A stretch of 64,000 nucleotides of DNA, from assembly GCA_040274725.1 (NCBI GenBank), contig JBEMAQ010000011.1, positions 1-64,000 of the forward strand. The letters run 5' to 3'. The first letter of the stretch is position 1. Every line of letters begins with the position of its first letter. The DNA is from Solibacillus sp040274725. Its GTDB lineage: Bacteria > Bacillota > Bacilli > Bacillales_A > Planococcaceae. This document shows positions 24,034-32,848 of this stretch, in pieces. The translations under genes were made by a program, and so were the position numbers. The notes under the pieces are model-generated. The model saw nothing but the letters and a program-made list of their open reading frames with translations. It did no database searches and was not told where the DNA came from.

Positions 24034-24068
24034 GGAGGTGAATCCCTCATGTAAGAGGGAATTAATTG
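24034..24068 (+). promoter_or_regulatory. Ribosome-site hairpin with ATG-TAA start-stop loop
   Basis: TCCCTC (24043-24048) and GAGGGA (24055-24060) form a perfect 6-bp stem, and the loop is exactly ATGTAA. The right arm is the ribosome site of the TTG start at 24066. An upstream GGAGGTG (24034-24040) could load a ribosome on the ATG-TAA minimal frame and so open the stem. Confidence 0.6.
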
Positions 24069-25388
24069 GACATAAATACGCTTGTGAATATTATTTTATT
24101 AATCATCTTTTTAGGTTTAACTGCCTTTTTCGTAGCGGTCGAATTTGCCGTTGTAAAAGTGCGGATTTCGAGGCTCGATCAGTTAATCGCTGAAGGTAAT
24201 AAGCGTGCGGTGACGTCGAAAAAGGTTGCGAAGGATTTAGATTATTATTTATCCGCGTGTCAGCTAGGGATTACAGTAACAGCGATTGGACTCGGCGCAT
24301 TTACAAAGCCGTATGTCAAGCAGCTCATGTATCCAGTATTTGATTGGCTGAATGTGTCAGATGTTGTTGCGTCTGTCTTATCGTACGGGATTGCGCTTGC
24401 CGTGGTTAGTTACCTGCATGTTGTCATTGGTGAGATGGCACCGAAAACATTAGCGATTGAATTTTCGGAGAAGGTGACACTCCTGCTTGCGCCAGCGCTT
24501 TACTGGTTCGGTAAAGTAATGTATCCATTCGTTCAAGCGTTAAATAGAACATCTCGTCTACTTTTGCGTGGCTTTGGTGTCCAGCCAGCTGGTCATGAGC
24601 AGGCCTATTCAGAAGAAGAGCTAAAAATCATTATGGCGCAAAGCTTCCGTGGTGGTGCGATTGATCAGGTTGAGCTGCAATACTTAGAGAATGTGTTCTC
24701 GTTTGATGAGCGCGTGGCAAAGGATATTCTGGTGCCGCGTACCGATTTAGTCGTCATTGATAAAAATATGAGCTATGAAGACATTATTCAAATTTTAGAT
24801 GAGCATAATTATACGCGTTATCCGATTGTAGAGGATGGCGACAAGGACCGTATTATCGGTGTGATGAATGCGAAAAAGTTACTGACTCACATCGTTTCGA
24901 ATAAAGAAAATCCATTGGAAAAATATGTACGAGAGGTGCCGTTTGTAGCTGAGACGACGCACATTCAAGATGCGCTACTGAAAATGCAGCAAATGAAGGT
25001 GCATATGACGGTCGTGATTGACGAATACGGCGGCACAGCGGGCATATTGACGATGGAGGATGTACTTGAGGAACTTGTCGGTGAGATTCGCGACGAGTTC
25101 GATGCAGATGAGGTTGATGAAATCCGCCAAACAGGCAAGCATGAATATATTATTAGCGGTCGTGTGCTACTGGATGATTTGGAGGACCGCTTTGGTTTAG
25201 CGTTTCAAAATAGCAAGGAAATTGACACAATTGGCGGCTGGATACAATACCGGGCTAGTGACGCAGAAGAAGGTCAAGTTGTCCAGCATGCTGAGCATTC
25301 GTGGCGCATTGCTGAGATGGAGCATTATCAAATTAAAGAAGTTGTGTTTCACCAATATAGCAATAAAAGCGAGGTGAATCCCTCATAA
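24066..25388 (+). CDS. CNNM/CorC-family membrane transporter (DUF21-CBS-CorC), probable Mg efflux
   Basis: 440 residues. An N-terminal DUF21/CNNM membrane domain (about 1-200, four hydrophobic segments; DYYLSACQLGITVTA and GEMAPKTLAIE motifs) precedes a CBS pair (about 220-340; VPRTDLVVIDKN, MTVVIDEYGGTAGILTMED) and a CorC_HlyC domain (about 355-435). Relatives include S. aureus MpfA and B. subtilis YhdP, linked to magnesium export; ion specificity here is inferred. TTG start with AGAGGGA ribosome site caught in a hairpin. First of two paralogues in an operon. Confidence 0.85.
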   Translation: MDINTLVNIILLIIFLGLTAFFVAVEFAVVKVRISRLDQLIAEGNKRAVTSKKVAKDLDYYLSACQLGITVTAIGLGAFTKPYVKQLMYPVFDWLNVSDVVASVLSYGIALAVVSYLHVVIGEMAPKTLAIEFSEKVTLLLAPALYWFGKVMYPFVQALNRTSRLLLRGFGVQPAGHEQAYSEEELKIIMAQSFRGGAIDQVELQYLENVFSFDERVAKDILVPRTDLVVIDKNMSYEDIIQILDEHNYTRYPIVEDGDKDRIIGVMNAKKLLTHIVSNKENPLEKYVREVPFVAETTHIQDALLKMQQMKVHMTVVIDEYGGTAGILTMEDVLEELVGEIRDEFDADEVDEIRQTGKHEYIISGRVLLDDLEDRFGLAFQNSKEIDTIGGWIQYRASDAEEGQVVQHAEHSWRIAEMEHYQIKEVVFHQYSNKSEVNPS

Positions 25389-25405
25389 ATAGAGGGAGCT
25401 AATTG
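25379..25405 (+). promoter_or_regulatory. Matching ribosome-site hairpin before the second transporter gene
   Basis: TCCCTC (25379-25384) and GAGGGA (25392-25397) form the same stem as at 24043, here with loop ATAAATA. The left arm and loop include the last codons and stop of the first gene, so terminating ribosomes would open it: a coupling device. Confidence 0.6.
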
Positions 25406-26470
25406 GATAGTATCATTATCATTAATTTAGTGTTAATAGCACTTTTTATTTTACTAACGGCATTTTTCGTTGGGGCAGAGTTTGCGATTTTAAAGGTGCG
25501 GATGTCGCGCATTGACCAGCTGATTGCAGAAGGAAATAAGCGTGCGGTGACGGCGAAGAAGGTTGCAGGGGAGCTAGATTATTATTTATCCGCGTGTCAG
25601 CTAGGGATTACGGTAACGGCGCTCGTACTCGGAGCACTTGGTGAGCCGACTGTTGAGAAAATGCTTGCGCCTGTATTTGATGCGCTAAATGTACCAGAGG
25701 CAGTCGCTGTTGCCCTGTCCTATGCGATTGCCCTTGCGATTGTGACATTTCTACACGTTGTACTTGGCGAATTAGCACCGAAGACACTGGCGATTCAATA
25801 TGCTGAAAAAATGACGTTACTGCTAGCACCGCCACTGTACTGGTTTGGTAAAATCGCTGGACCGTTTATTAAAGTACTAAACGGTTCAGCACAGCTGCTA
25901 CTGAAGCTGTTTGGTGTAAAGCCAGCGGGACATGATAGTGTGTATTCGGAGGAAGAGCTGAAGTTAATCGTCACGCAAAGCTATGAGGGCGGCGAGATTA
26001 ACGAAACAGAGCTCGGGTACTTAGAAAATATTTTCGCGTTTGATGAGCGTAAATTAAGTGAAATTATGATTGAGCGCAAGGACGTTGTGATTTTAGAAAA
26101 GCATCAAACGTTACAAGAAATGCTCGCAATTGTTGATGAGCACGAATATACACGCTACCCAATCAAGGATCATACACGCACCGAAAAAACGATTGTCGGC
26201 TTTATTAATACAAAAGAAATGCTGACAGATATCGCAGCAGGGCGTACAAATCCAGTCGAAACGTTTATCCATGATATTCCGCGCTATAAGGAAACGATGT
26301 CGATTAAAGAGGCATTTTTAAAGATGCAGCATACACGTACACATATGACGCTTGTAACAGACAAGAACGGCACGACAATCGGTCTTGTGACAATGGAAGA
26401 TATTTTATCTGAAATTGTTGGTGAGATGGAGGATGAAGACGAGAACGACGGGTTAGTATTTTCAACATAG
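25403..26470 (+). CDS. CNNM-family membrane transporter lacking the CorC domain
   Basis: 355 residues, clear paralogue of the gene before it (LIAEGNKRAVTAKKVAGELD, DYYLSACQLGITVTA). The DUF21 membrane domain and both CBS domains are present (THMTLVTDKNGTTIGLVTME), but the protein stops after the acidic tail MEDEDENDGLVFST, where the first has about 80 more residues of CorC_HlyC. The frame ends cleanly at a terminator. TTG start, 14 nt after the previous stop. It may form a heterodimer with the full-length copy, since CNNM proteins are dimeric. Confidence 0.85.
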   Translation: MDSIIIINLVLIALFILLTAFFVGAEFAILKVRMSRIDQLIAEGNKRAVTAKKVAGELDYYLSACQLGITVTALVLGALGEPTVEKMLAPVFDALNVPEAVAVALSYAIALAIVTFLHVVLGELAPKTLAIQYAEKMTLLLAPPLYWFGKIAGPFIKVLNGSAQLLLKLFGVKPAGHDSVYSEEELKLIVTQSYEGGEINETELGYLENIFAFDERKLSEIMIERKDVVILEKHQTLQEMLAIVDEHEYTRYPIKDHTRTEKTIVGFINTKEMLTDIAAGRTNPVETFIHDIPRYKETMSIKEAFLKMQHTRTHMTLVTDKNGTTIGLVTMEDILSEIVGEMEDEDENDGLVFST

Positions 26471-26471
26471 G

Positions 26472-26511
26472 AAAAGCTCTGTTAGACGAATTTCGTTTAA
26501 CAGAGCTTTTG
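26472..26511. terminator. Bidirectional terminator
   Basis: Long stem AAAAGCTCTGTTA...TAACAGAGCTTTT with a short loop, between convergent genes. Confidence 0.9.
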
Positions 26512-26513
26512 TT

Positions 26514-26897
26514 TTATCCGTACCAAACCTCAAAGGCAATTTCCTCGCCGTTTAAATAAAGGTGAATCGTGTCATACTGTTTCGTTAACTCAATCGTATA
26601 AACAATGTCCTCGGTGACTTCAGGTGAACCATCCTCTGTTTCTGTAACATGAATGACAAGGTTGTCCCCATCTTCTTCAAGTGTTGATTCAACTGTACCG
26701 GTTGCATTTAACAATAAATAGCTCATCCCTTGCTCGCTATATATAAGCGATGCAAATTTTTCGTCCGTTGTTTGATCAACGAGTGATTGGACGTCCGCAT
26801 TGACATTCGTTTCAATCTTGATTGTTGGCGTAGCCTCACCCGTACTGCATGCAGCTAAAAACAGTGTCGCCGCACCAATTACGAACCATTTTTTCAT
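26514..26897 (-). CDS. Small lipoprotein, unknown
   Basis: 127 residues. Signal MKKWFVIGAATLFLAAC carries a lipobox (LAAC), followed by a Ser/Thr-rich linker and an acidic beta-rich domain (DGDNLVIHVTETEDGSPEVT). No family recognised. The start at 26897 follows AGGTGG; an upstream in-frame extension has no signal at its beginning. Located outside the membrane, lipid-anchored. Confidence 0.7.
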   Translation of the reverse strand: MKKWFVIGAATLFLAACSTGEATPTIKIETNVNADVQSLVDQTTDEKFASLIYSEQGMSYLLLNATGTVESTLEEDGDNLVIHVTETEDGSPEVTEDIVYTIELTKQYDTIHLYLNGEEIAFEVWYG

Positions 26898-26961
26898 CGA
26901 ACCACCTACCTTAGTACTCAAGGTATCATAAACGTGTCGTGATTTCGAGTAATGCTGCTTT

Positions 26962-27864
26962 TTAGAAAATGACCTTTACGAAGCGGTCAAGTAATGCATC
27001 AATTTCCTCGCGCTTCGGAATGAGCTCCATCCAGTCGTCCGGGATAGCAAGTTCCTCATAATAAATCCCTGCAAGTCCTCCGGCAATAGCCGCAATCGTA
27101 TCGGTATCATCGCCAAGATGAACCGCATTATAAATGGTATCAAAATAGCTTTGGCTATTGAGTAAACTCCAATAGACAGCCTCTAATGTATGTACGACGT
27201 AGCCATTGCTTTTAATATCATCACGCTGTAGTGTTTCCATATTGAAAATGCGCTCCAAATGCGGAACTTCCTCAGGATGTCGCTTTAGTAAAGGCTGTAA
27301 ATGGTCATTTGCCTGCTTCAAGCTATCCTTTATTGATAGACCGTCCATTAATGCGTGAACCGTATAGACATAATGCAGACAACAAAGCATTGAGCGGATA
27401 TGTCCGTGTGTCAGCGTGCTGTAATCTTTTACATAATGCTCTTCAATGCCACGCTTATATGTATAAAGAGCAATCGGTAAAATGCGCATGAGCGCTCCGT
27501 TGCCATTACTGCGCTCGTCTGTTTTGGCGACTTCATAAACACCATTATTTTCCCAGCGACCAATTACCTCCGCAATCGTCAAGCCAACATCAAAGGCCGG
27601 TGCATCATTATAGGACCAATGCCCGCGGTACATCCAATTGCAAAATGCGCGCTTTAAATCCGCGATAGATGTGTCGTGAATTAAGTGTTCAATTGTAATG
27701 AGCGTCATGGCACTATCATCTGACCATGTACCCGCCGGAACGTCCCAGCAGCCATAGCCAATCATATCGCGCACATTGAAGGAATCACGTTCCATAAATT
27801 CCATCGGCACACCGTACGCATCACCAAGTATAAACCCCCATAAAGCTCGTTTCCTTTTATTCAT
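26962..27864 (-). CDS. ADP-ribosylglycohydrolase family protein
   Basis: 300 residues of the ADP-ribosyl-hydrolase (DraG/ARH) fold. The two metal-binding blocks are visible: WSDDSAMTL near residue 47 and HLGDDTDTIAAIAGGLAGIYY near 248, where the paired acidic residues hold two Mg ions. Such enzymes remove ADP-ribose from proteins or from small molecules; the substrate is not predictable. No ADP-ribosyltransferase is visible next to it. Own promoter region; divergent from a small gene at 28007. Confidence 0.88.
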   Translation of the reverse strand: MNKRKRALWGFILGDAYGVPMEFMERDSFNVRDMIGYGCWDVPAGTWSDDSAMTLITIEHLIHDTSIADLKRAFCNWMYRGHWSYNDAPAFDVGLTIAEVIGRWENNGVYEVAKTDERSNGNGALMRILPIALYTYKRGIEEHYVKDYSTLTHGHIRSMLCCLHYVYTVHALMDGLSIKDSLKQANDHLQPLLKRHPEEVPHLERIFNMETLQRDDIKSNGYVVHTLEAVYWSLLNSQSYFDTIYNAVHLGDDTDTIAAIAGGLAGIYYEELAIPDDWMELIPKREEIDALLDRFVKVIF

Positions 27865-28006
27865 TTACTCCCACCTCAAATATAGTATCGGCTTCTCGAT
27901 ATTGTAATAGTACCAAATGGATATAAATGACACGACTATTTTTTACGCAAATGTTTGTGAATAGGTAACATAGACTTATATAATAGCGACAAAGGAAGTG
28001 ATAACG

Positions 28007-28174
28007 ATGCAGTGTGGTGCGAAATGCTTCATTGTAGAGGTTGAGCTAGACGGGGAGAAAAAGAGTTTTCCTGTAACGGCAAGAACATCCGTACTGGCAC
28101 GAAAGGCAGTACGTTTGCAGTATGAGGATGCGGTGAAAATCGTGTCAGTTAAGCAGGATTTGAAAAACATATGA
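28007..28174 (+). CDS. Small protein, unknown, probably conserved
   Basis: 55 residues starting MQCGAKCFIVEVELDGEKKS, with PVTARTSVLARKAVR in the middle. AAAGGAAG ribosome site 9 nt upstream and normal codon use support expression. It looks like a compact beta-beta-alpha-beta domain rather than junk: a YxVEVELDGEKKSF strand pair, a basic helix (SVLARKAVRLQYED) and a last strand (VKIVSVKQ). Its stop codon runs into hairpin repeat copy B, which would end the transcript. Confidence 0.65.
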   Translation: MQCGAKCFIVEVELDGEKKSFPVTARTSVLARKAVRLQYEDAVKIVSVKQDLKNI

Positions 28175-28222
28175 CGCGCCAAATAGCGCGTTATGATGTT
28201 TTTTCTTATGTGGATTTCCTTA
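28173..28222 (+). repeat. Hairpin repeat, copy B
   Basis: ACGCGC / GCGCGT around CAAATA, then ATGATG, T6 and the tail TTATGTGGATTTCCTT. It corresponds to the minus-strand unit at 20360-20410. Both copies start at the end of a gene. Confidence 0.7.
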
Positions 28223-28253
28223 AAAAATTATACTTTCTTATCTATCAAAAAAT

Positions 28254-28280
28254 AAAACGCCAGCGACTGCTGGCGTTTTT
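28254..28280. terminator. Intrinsic terminator
   Basis: Stem AAAACGCCAGC / GCTGGCGTTTT with flanking A- and T-runs; serves the MFS gene on the minus strand. Confidence 0.88.
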
Positions 28281-28282
28281 GG

Positions 28283-29686
28283 TTATGCTTTAGAATTTAA
28301 ATGCTTCTTACTCTTAATAAACAGTGACAACACAAGGCCAAGAATCGCCATAATGAGCCCGAATTTGAATGAGCTTTGTACACCGTGAATAAAGCCGTCT
28401 AGTGGCGTAGCACCAGTGTTTGCGCTTAAAAAGCTTTCCTGTGCAGAAGCCATAATGGTAATCGCGATTGCTGTACCAATGGCGCCTGACACTTGTGTTA
28501 ATGTGTTCATTAGAGCCGTACCATCTGGATAAAGCTCGCGCGGTAATTGGTTTAAGCCGTTTGTTTGAGACGGTGCCATAACAAGTGAGACACCAATCAT
28601 CAGTACACTATGCAACAGCACGATTTGCAATTGCGACGTTGTTTCATCAATCTGAATAAAGAAAATATACGTAATGACAATAATAACAAAGCCTGGAATC
28701 ACAAGTACGCGCGCACCGTAGTTATCAAATAATTTGCCGACAACCGGAGCGAAGAAGCCGTTGATTAACCCGCCTGGTAACAGCAGTAGCCCCGCAGCGA
28801 ATGTTGCCAGTGCTAATGTTGTTTGTAAGTACATTGGTAGTAAAATCATTGTCGATAAAATACACATGAATGCGATGAAGACAGACAATAAACCGAGCAC
28901 AAACATTGGGTATTTTAAAATACTCAAGTTAATCATCGGTTTTTCTAAACGGTTTTGACGCCATGTAAAGAGTGCAAGACCCACAACACCTGCAACAAGT
29001 ACGGCAACAACGACCGGATTTGTCCAGCCTTTTTCCCCGGCAATACTAAAGCCATACACAATGCCGCCAAAGCCGATTGTTGATAATAAAACAGACGGGA
29101 AATCAATTTTCGGGTGTGTTAATTCGCCAACGTTTTGCATGTAGAGGTAACCAAAAATAAGTGCAAAAACAAGCGGCGGCAATGTAATCCAGAAAATGTA
29201 ATGCCACGTAAAGTATTGTAAAATAATACCTGAAGCGGTTGGTGAGATGGCAGGGGCAAACATAATGACAAGACCCATTAAGCCCATCGCTGAGCCGCGT
29301 TTTTCGATTGGGAAAATAAGCAATACAGTATTAAACATAACCGGTAATAAAATGGCTGTCCCGATTGCTTGCACAATACGCGCAATCAGAAGCACCGCAA
29401 ATGTTGGCGCAAGCGCAGCAATAATTGTCCCGAGAATTGAAAATATTAGTGATGTTAAAAAGAGTTGGCGCGTCGTAAATTTTTGAACGAGTAGTCCTGA
29501 AATGGGTACGAGTACACCGAGTGTTAATAGGTAACCTGTTGTGAGCCACTGAATCGTAGTTGGCTCCACACCAAGGTCTGTAATGAGTTGTGCGAGTGCC
29601 ATGTTTAGCGCAGTTTCACTAAACAACCCGACGAATCCCGCAATTAAAAATGAGGCTAAAATCGGTGCTTTTTTTATATCTTGCAT
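28283..29686 (-). CDS. DHA2-family MFS multidrug exporter
   Basis: 467 residues with about 14 membrane segments. MFS motif A is the loop SGLLVQKFTTRQLFLTS, and motif C in segment 5 reads GLVIMFAPAISPTASGIILQ; both are marks of drug:proton antiporters of the EmrB/LmrB/QacA group. It has no linked repressor gene. Substrates unknown. The start follows AAGG at 6 nt. Confidence 0.85.
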   Translation of the reverse strand: MQDIKKAPILASFLIAGFVGLFSETALNMALAQLITDLGVEPTTIQWLTTGYLLTLGVLVPISGLLVQKFTTRQLFLTSLIFSILGTIIAALAPTFAVLLIARIVQAIGTAILLPVMFNTVLLIFPIEKRGSAMGLMGLVIMFAPAISPTASGIILQYFTWHYIFWITLPPLVFALIFGYLYMQNVGELTHPKIDFPSVLLSTIGFGGIVYGFSIAGEKGWTNPVVVAVLVAGVVGLALFTWRQNRLEKPMINLSILKYPMFVLGLLSVFIAFMCILSTMILLPMYLQTTLALATFAAGLLLLPGGLINGFFAPVVGKLFDNYGARVLVIPGFVIIVITYIFFIQIDETTSQLQIVLLHSVLMIGVSLVMAPSQTNGLNQLPRELYPDGTALMNTLTQVSGAIGTAIAITIMASAQESFLSANTGATPLDGFIHGVQSSFKFGLIMAILGLVLSLFIKSKKHLNSKA

Positions 29687-30156
29687 AAATAACCTTCTTC
29701 CTAGTACATAAAATTTGTTTTATAGTAAACTATTCGACACTTAAGTATAGCGAAGGACTGGACGTGTTACAATGCTAGACTAAATGTCCCGTTTAGGTAG
29801 CCATCGATAATCTGTTGTTCCACTAAATAATTTATTTTTGTTGAAAGTGACGTCTTTAAATTAACGAAGGGCAGGAGAGCTGGAAAAACCGACAAGGATA
29901 CACGATAACACCGCTAATGTTCTGCCTAACAATTCGCCATCGGATACTATTTTTAAATATACAATGCTTTATAAAAATAATCTGTACGAGCTATCGTGAG
30001 TAAATGGAGTGTATATCGGAATATTCTATTAAATGATAAAATAAATACATAAAATATGCGTATATTTGACCGAGTGAAAAATACTATTATATTTACTTTC
30101 TTTTGACAGAAATCATTTGTAGCAATGGGTATAAAAACAAAAAGGAGGCTAAACGT
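29687..30156. other. Intergenic, no supported gene
   Basis: About 470 bp between divergent genes. It holds the promoter regions of both and a minus-strand open stretch of about 40 codons (29771-29900) with no start or ribosome site. AT-rich toward the right. TTGACA is at 30103-30108, but no well-spaced -10 follows. I see no RNA gene. Confidence 0.5.
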
Positions 30157-30720
30157 TTGGATTATATATTAGCGATATTTGTTGGGATTGGGCTGAGTAT
30201 TAGCGCAGGCTTTCGATTATTTACACCACTTTTTGTTTTAAGTTTAACAACGAAACTCGGCTGGATGGAACTCGGTGCAGGATTTGAGTGGCTGTCCTCA
30301 ACACCTGCACTGATAGGTTTTGGGGTCGCGGTTGTCATTGAGCTCGTATGCAACTATATACCGGTTGTTGATAATTTTATGAAAATGATCGCTGCTCCGT
30401 TTGCATTAATGGCAGGAACATTATTAACAGTATCGGTCATTGGTGTAGACGATTCACCATTTTTATCATGGGCACTAGCACTCATTGCAGGTGGAGGGGC
30501 CGCGACGTCTGCGCAGTTAACGTCAACGGCAGTGCGCGGGACATCGACGGTTACAACAGCAGGAATTGTGAATCCTGTTGTAGCAATCATTGAGGAAATC
30601 GGTGCATGGATGATGTCAATTGTCAGCATCATTTTTCCAATTGTTGCTGTTATACTTGTTATTGTATTTATGGTTATTTTTATTAAAATGTTCTCGACGA
30701 TTCGAGCAAGGTTTTCTTAA
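30157..30720 (+). CDS. DUF4126 membrane protein
   Basis: 187 residues with about five hydrophobic segments. LAIFVGIGLSISAGFRLFTP near the start and ASAQLTSTAVRG-type sequence (GAATSAQLTSTAVRGTSTV) in the middle are typical of DUF4126, a family of unknown function. TTG start at 30157 with AAAGGAGG 8 nt upstream; the longer in-frame start at 30103 lacks a site. In an operon with the next gene (24-nt gap). Confidence 0.78.
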   Translation: MDYILAIFVGIGLSISAGFRLFTPLFVLSLTTKLGWMELGAGFEWLSSTPALIGFGVAVVIELVCNYIPVVDNFMKMIAAPFALMAGTLLTVSVIGVDDSPFLSWALALIAGGGAATSAQLTSTAVRGTSTVTTAGIVNPVVAIIEEIGAWMMSIVSIIFPIVAVILVIVFMVIFIKMFSTIRARFS

Positions 30721-30744
30721 TGAAACAAAAGGGGGCATCATTAC

Positions 30745-31434
30745 ATGAGCAGTGCCGAAACATTACAGCAAATTATGCAGCATTTAGCCGAGACGGAGGA
30801 ACTAATTACAATCTACCGCGAGCAGGTACAAGAGGAGATAGTAGAATTATCAGAGCTTGATAAATATGATCAGGACGCCTTGCATTTATTAGAGCAGCTC
30901 TCCATGAATGCTGCTGAAAGTGCAAAGTTATTTAAAGCCTGGCACAACTCGCGGACAAGGCGTCGCGTCATTAAGCGTAATTTGCAGACGTCAAATGAGG
31001 TGCAGCCAGTACTTATTGACATTCAGCAAAAAATAACAAAAATCAAACTGCCAACAATGAGAACAAAATATACGACACGCACACAGAAAATGACTGATTT
31101 TGTTGAGCCATTTTATGAAAAGGGACGCTTAGACCAAGCGAATTTTAGTCCATTCGTTGAAAAAAACGTGCCGGAGAAAATAGTCCAGCAGCGTGCACCA
31201 TTTACTCATGACGTATTCGAGGAGCCGGTGGAGGTCGTCTTTGAAAAAAAGACGTGGCAATTAAAGTTAGAAGATGAATTGTTATATCAAAATAAAAAAT
31301 TATTAAAGGTCGTGGAAGAGGTTATTGATAAAAAGTATCCTGTTACAATTGAACAAAAGCACTATAAAGTGTTTCATTCCTTAATTAACCAAAAAGATAG
31401 CGCATATCCTGTTCGTCTAAAGGAGAGTATATAA
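30745..31434 (+). CDS. Cytoplasmic coiled-coil-like protein, unknown
   Basis: 229 residues, highly charged, without membrane or signal segments. The first 60 residues (MSSAETLQQIMQHLAETEEL and on) are strongly helical, and a basic patch follows (SRTRRRVIKRNLQ). No family recognised. It follows the DUF4126 gene by 24 nt and is ended by a terminator, so the pair probably works together. Confidence 0.6.
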   Translation: MSSAETLQQIMQHLAETEELITIYREQVQEEIVELSELDKYDQDALHLLEQLSMNAAESAKLFKAWHNSRTRRRVIKRNLQTSNEVQPVLIDIQQKITKIKLPTMRTKYTTRTQKMTDFVEPFYEKGRLDQANFSPFVEKNVPEKIVQQRAPFTHDVFEEPVEVVFEKKTWQLKLEDELLYQNKKLLKVVEEVIDKKYPVTIEQKHYKVFHSLINQKDSAYPVRLKESI

Positions 31435-31439
31435 GTAGA

Positions 31440-31472
31440 GCTATTCAGATTTTTGTTCTGAATAGTTTTTTT
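31440..31472 (+). terminator. Intrinsic terminator
   Basis: Stem CTATTCAGA / TCTGAATAG with T7. Confidence 0.85.
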
Positions 31473-31598
31473 ATTCTAAATTATATGAATATAATAAAAT
31501 AGTTCATTTTTGTCCGTAATGATGCTACAATAGTTTTTATCAGGAAGACATTTGTTTGCTGTAAAAACACAATTCGATATATAAGGGAGTCATTTTAA

Positions 31599-32813
31599 AT
31601 GAAAGCAGCATGGAAAAAATGGAGTGACATCAGCTTAGTGAAGCGCATTATTGTCGGTATTATCGTCGGTATTGCCCTTGCACTGCTTGCACCAGAGGCA
31701 ATGAGCTGGGTGTCAATTTTTGGTTCACTGTTTGTTAGTGCACTGAAGGCAGTAGCGCCAGTACTTGTATTATTTTTAGTTATTCACGCCATTGCAGGGC
31801 ATCAACCTGGTAAGGCGACAAATATGAAATCAATTATTACACTGTATGCACTAAGTACAGTATTAGCTGGAGCCGTTGCGGTAATTATGTCGTTTATTTT
31901 CCCAACGACGATTACGTTAAAGGGAAGTGCGGAAGGTTTAACACCGCCAAGCAATATTGTTGAAGTATTAGAAAAGCTACTATTTAATGTTGTAACAAAT
32001 CCAGTAACAGCAATTATGGATGCAAACTATATTGGTATTTTAGCTTGGGCTTTAGCACTTGGGATTGCATTAAAGGGTGCAAATGAGGCAACAAAATCGG
32101 TATTAGCGAATCTTTCAGATGCCGTTACAAAGATTGTTACTTGGGTAATCAGCTTAGCGCCATTTGGTATTATGGGCTTAGTATTTGATGCAGTTGTGAC
32201 AACAGGGGTCGACGCGTTAGGTGAGTATGCTAGTCTTTTAGGCGTACTACTGGGTGCAATGGCATTTGTTGCGCTTGTAGCCAATCCGTTACTCGTATTT
32301 TTAGTAACACGTCAAAATCCGTACCCATTAACGCTTTTATCATTACGCGAAAGTGGGATTACAGCCTTCTTCACACGAAGCTCGGCAGCAAATATTCCGG
32401 TCAACATGGAAATTTGTAAAAAGTTAAATCTTGATCCGGATACGTACACAGTATCCATCCCACTTGGGGCAACGATCAACATGTCAGGTGCAGCGGTAAC
32501 GATTTCTGTACTAACAATGACAGCTGTTCATACAATGGGCATTGAGGTTGATTTAGCAACAGCCATTTTATTATCGGTTGTAGCAGCTGTGTCAGCATGT
32601 GGTGCATCAGGCGTTGCAGGTGGCTCATTACTACTGATTCCACTTGCTTGTAGCTTATTCGGCATTCCAAACGATATCGCGATGCAGGTCGTAGCGGTTG
32701 GTTTCATTATTGGGGTCATTCAAGATTCTTGTGAAACAGCAATTAACTCATCAACAGATATTTTATTTACAGCAGCAGCCGACAAGGCGAAAAAGCGTAA
32801 ATTAGCAAAATAA
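31599..32813 (+). CDS. sstT: Serine/threonine:sodium symporter SstT
   Basis: 404 residues, dicarboxylate/amino acid:cation symporter family. The opening (SLVKRIIVGIIVGIALALLAP) and APVLVLFLVIHAIAGH match SstT. The transport core shows the serine-rich hairpin FTRSSAANIPVNM and the NMSGAAVTISVLTM segment, with the CGASGVAGGSLLLIPLA hairpin 2. It imports Ser and Thr with Na+. Single-gene unit with a strong terminator. Confidence 0.92.
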   Translation: MKAAWKKWSDISLVKRIIVGIIVGIALALLAPEAMSWVSIFGSLFVSALKAVAPVLVLFLVIHAIAGHQPGKATNMKSIITLYALSTVLAGAVAVIMSFIFPTTITLKGSAEGLTPPSNIVEVLEKLLFNVVTNPVTAIMDANYIGILAWALALGIALKGANEATKSVLANLSDAVTKIVTWVISLAPFGIMGLVFDAVVTTGVDALGEYASLLGVLLGAMAFVALVANPLLVFLVTRQNPYPLTLLSLRESGITAFFTRSSAANIPVNMEICKKLNLDPDTYTVSIPLGATINMSGAAVTISVLTMTAVHTMGIEVDLATAILLSVVAAVSACGASGVAGGSLLLIPLACSLFGIPNDIAMQVVAVGFIIGVIQDSCETAINSSTDILFTAAADKAKKRKLAK

Positions 32814-32848
32814 AAAATGGCTTGCCTTAACTGGCAAGCCATTTTTTT
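32812..32848. terminator. Bidirectional terminator
   Basis: Stem AAAAATGGCTTGCC / GGCAAGCCATTTTT between convergent genes. Confidence 0.9.

Noticed and set aside
29771..29900. Minus-strand open stretch of about 40 codons in the 29687-30156 gap
   Set aside because: The peptide looks mildly protein-like but there is no start codon with a ribosome site and the frame is closed by a stop just upstream.
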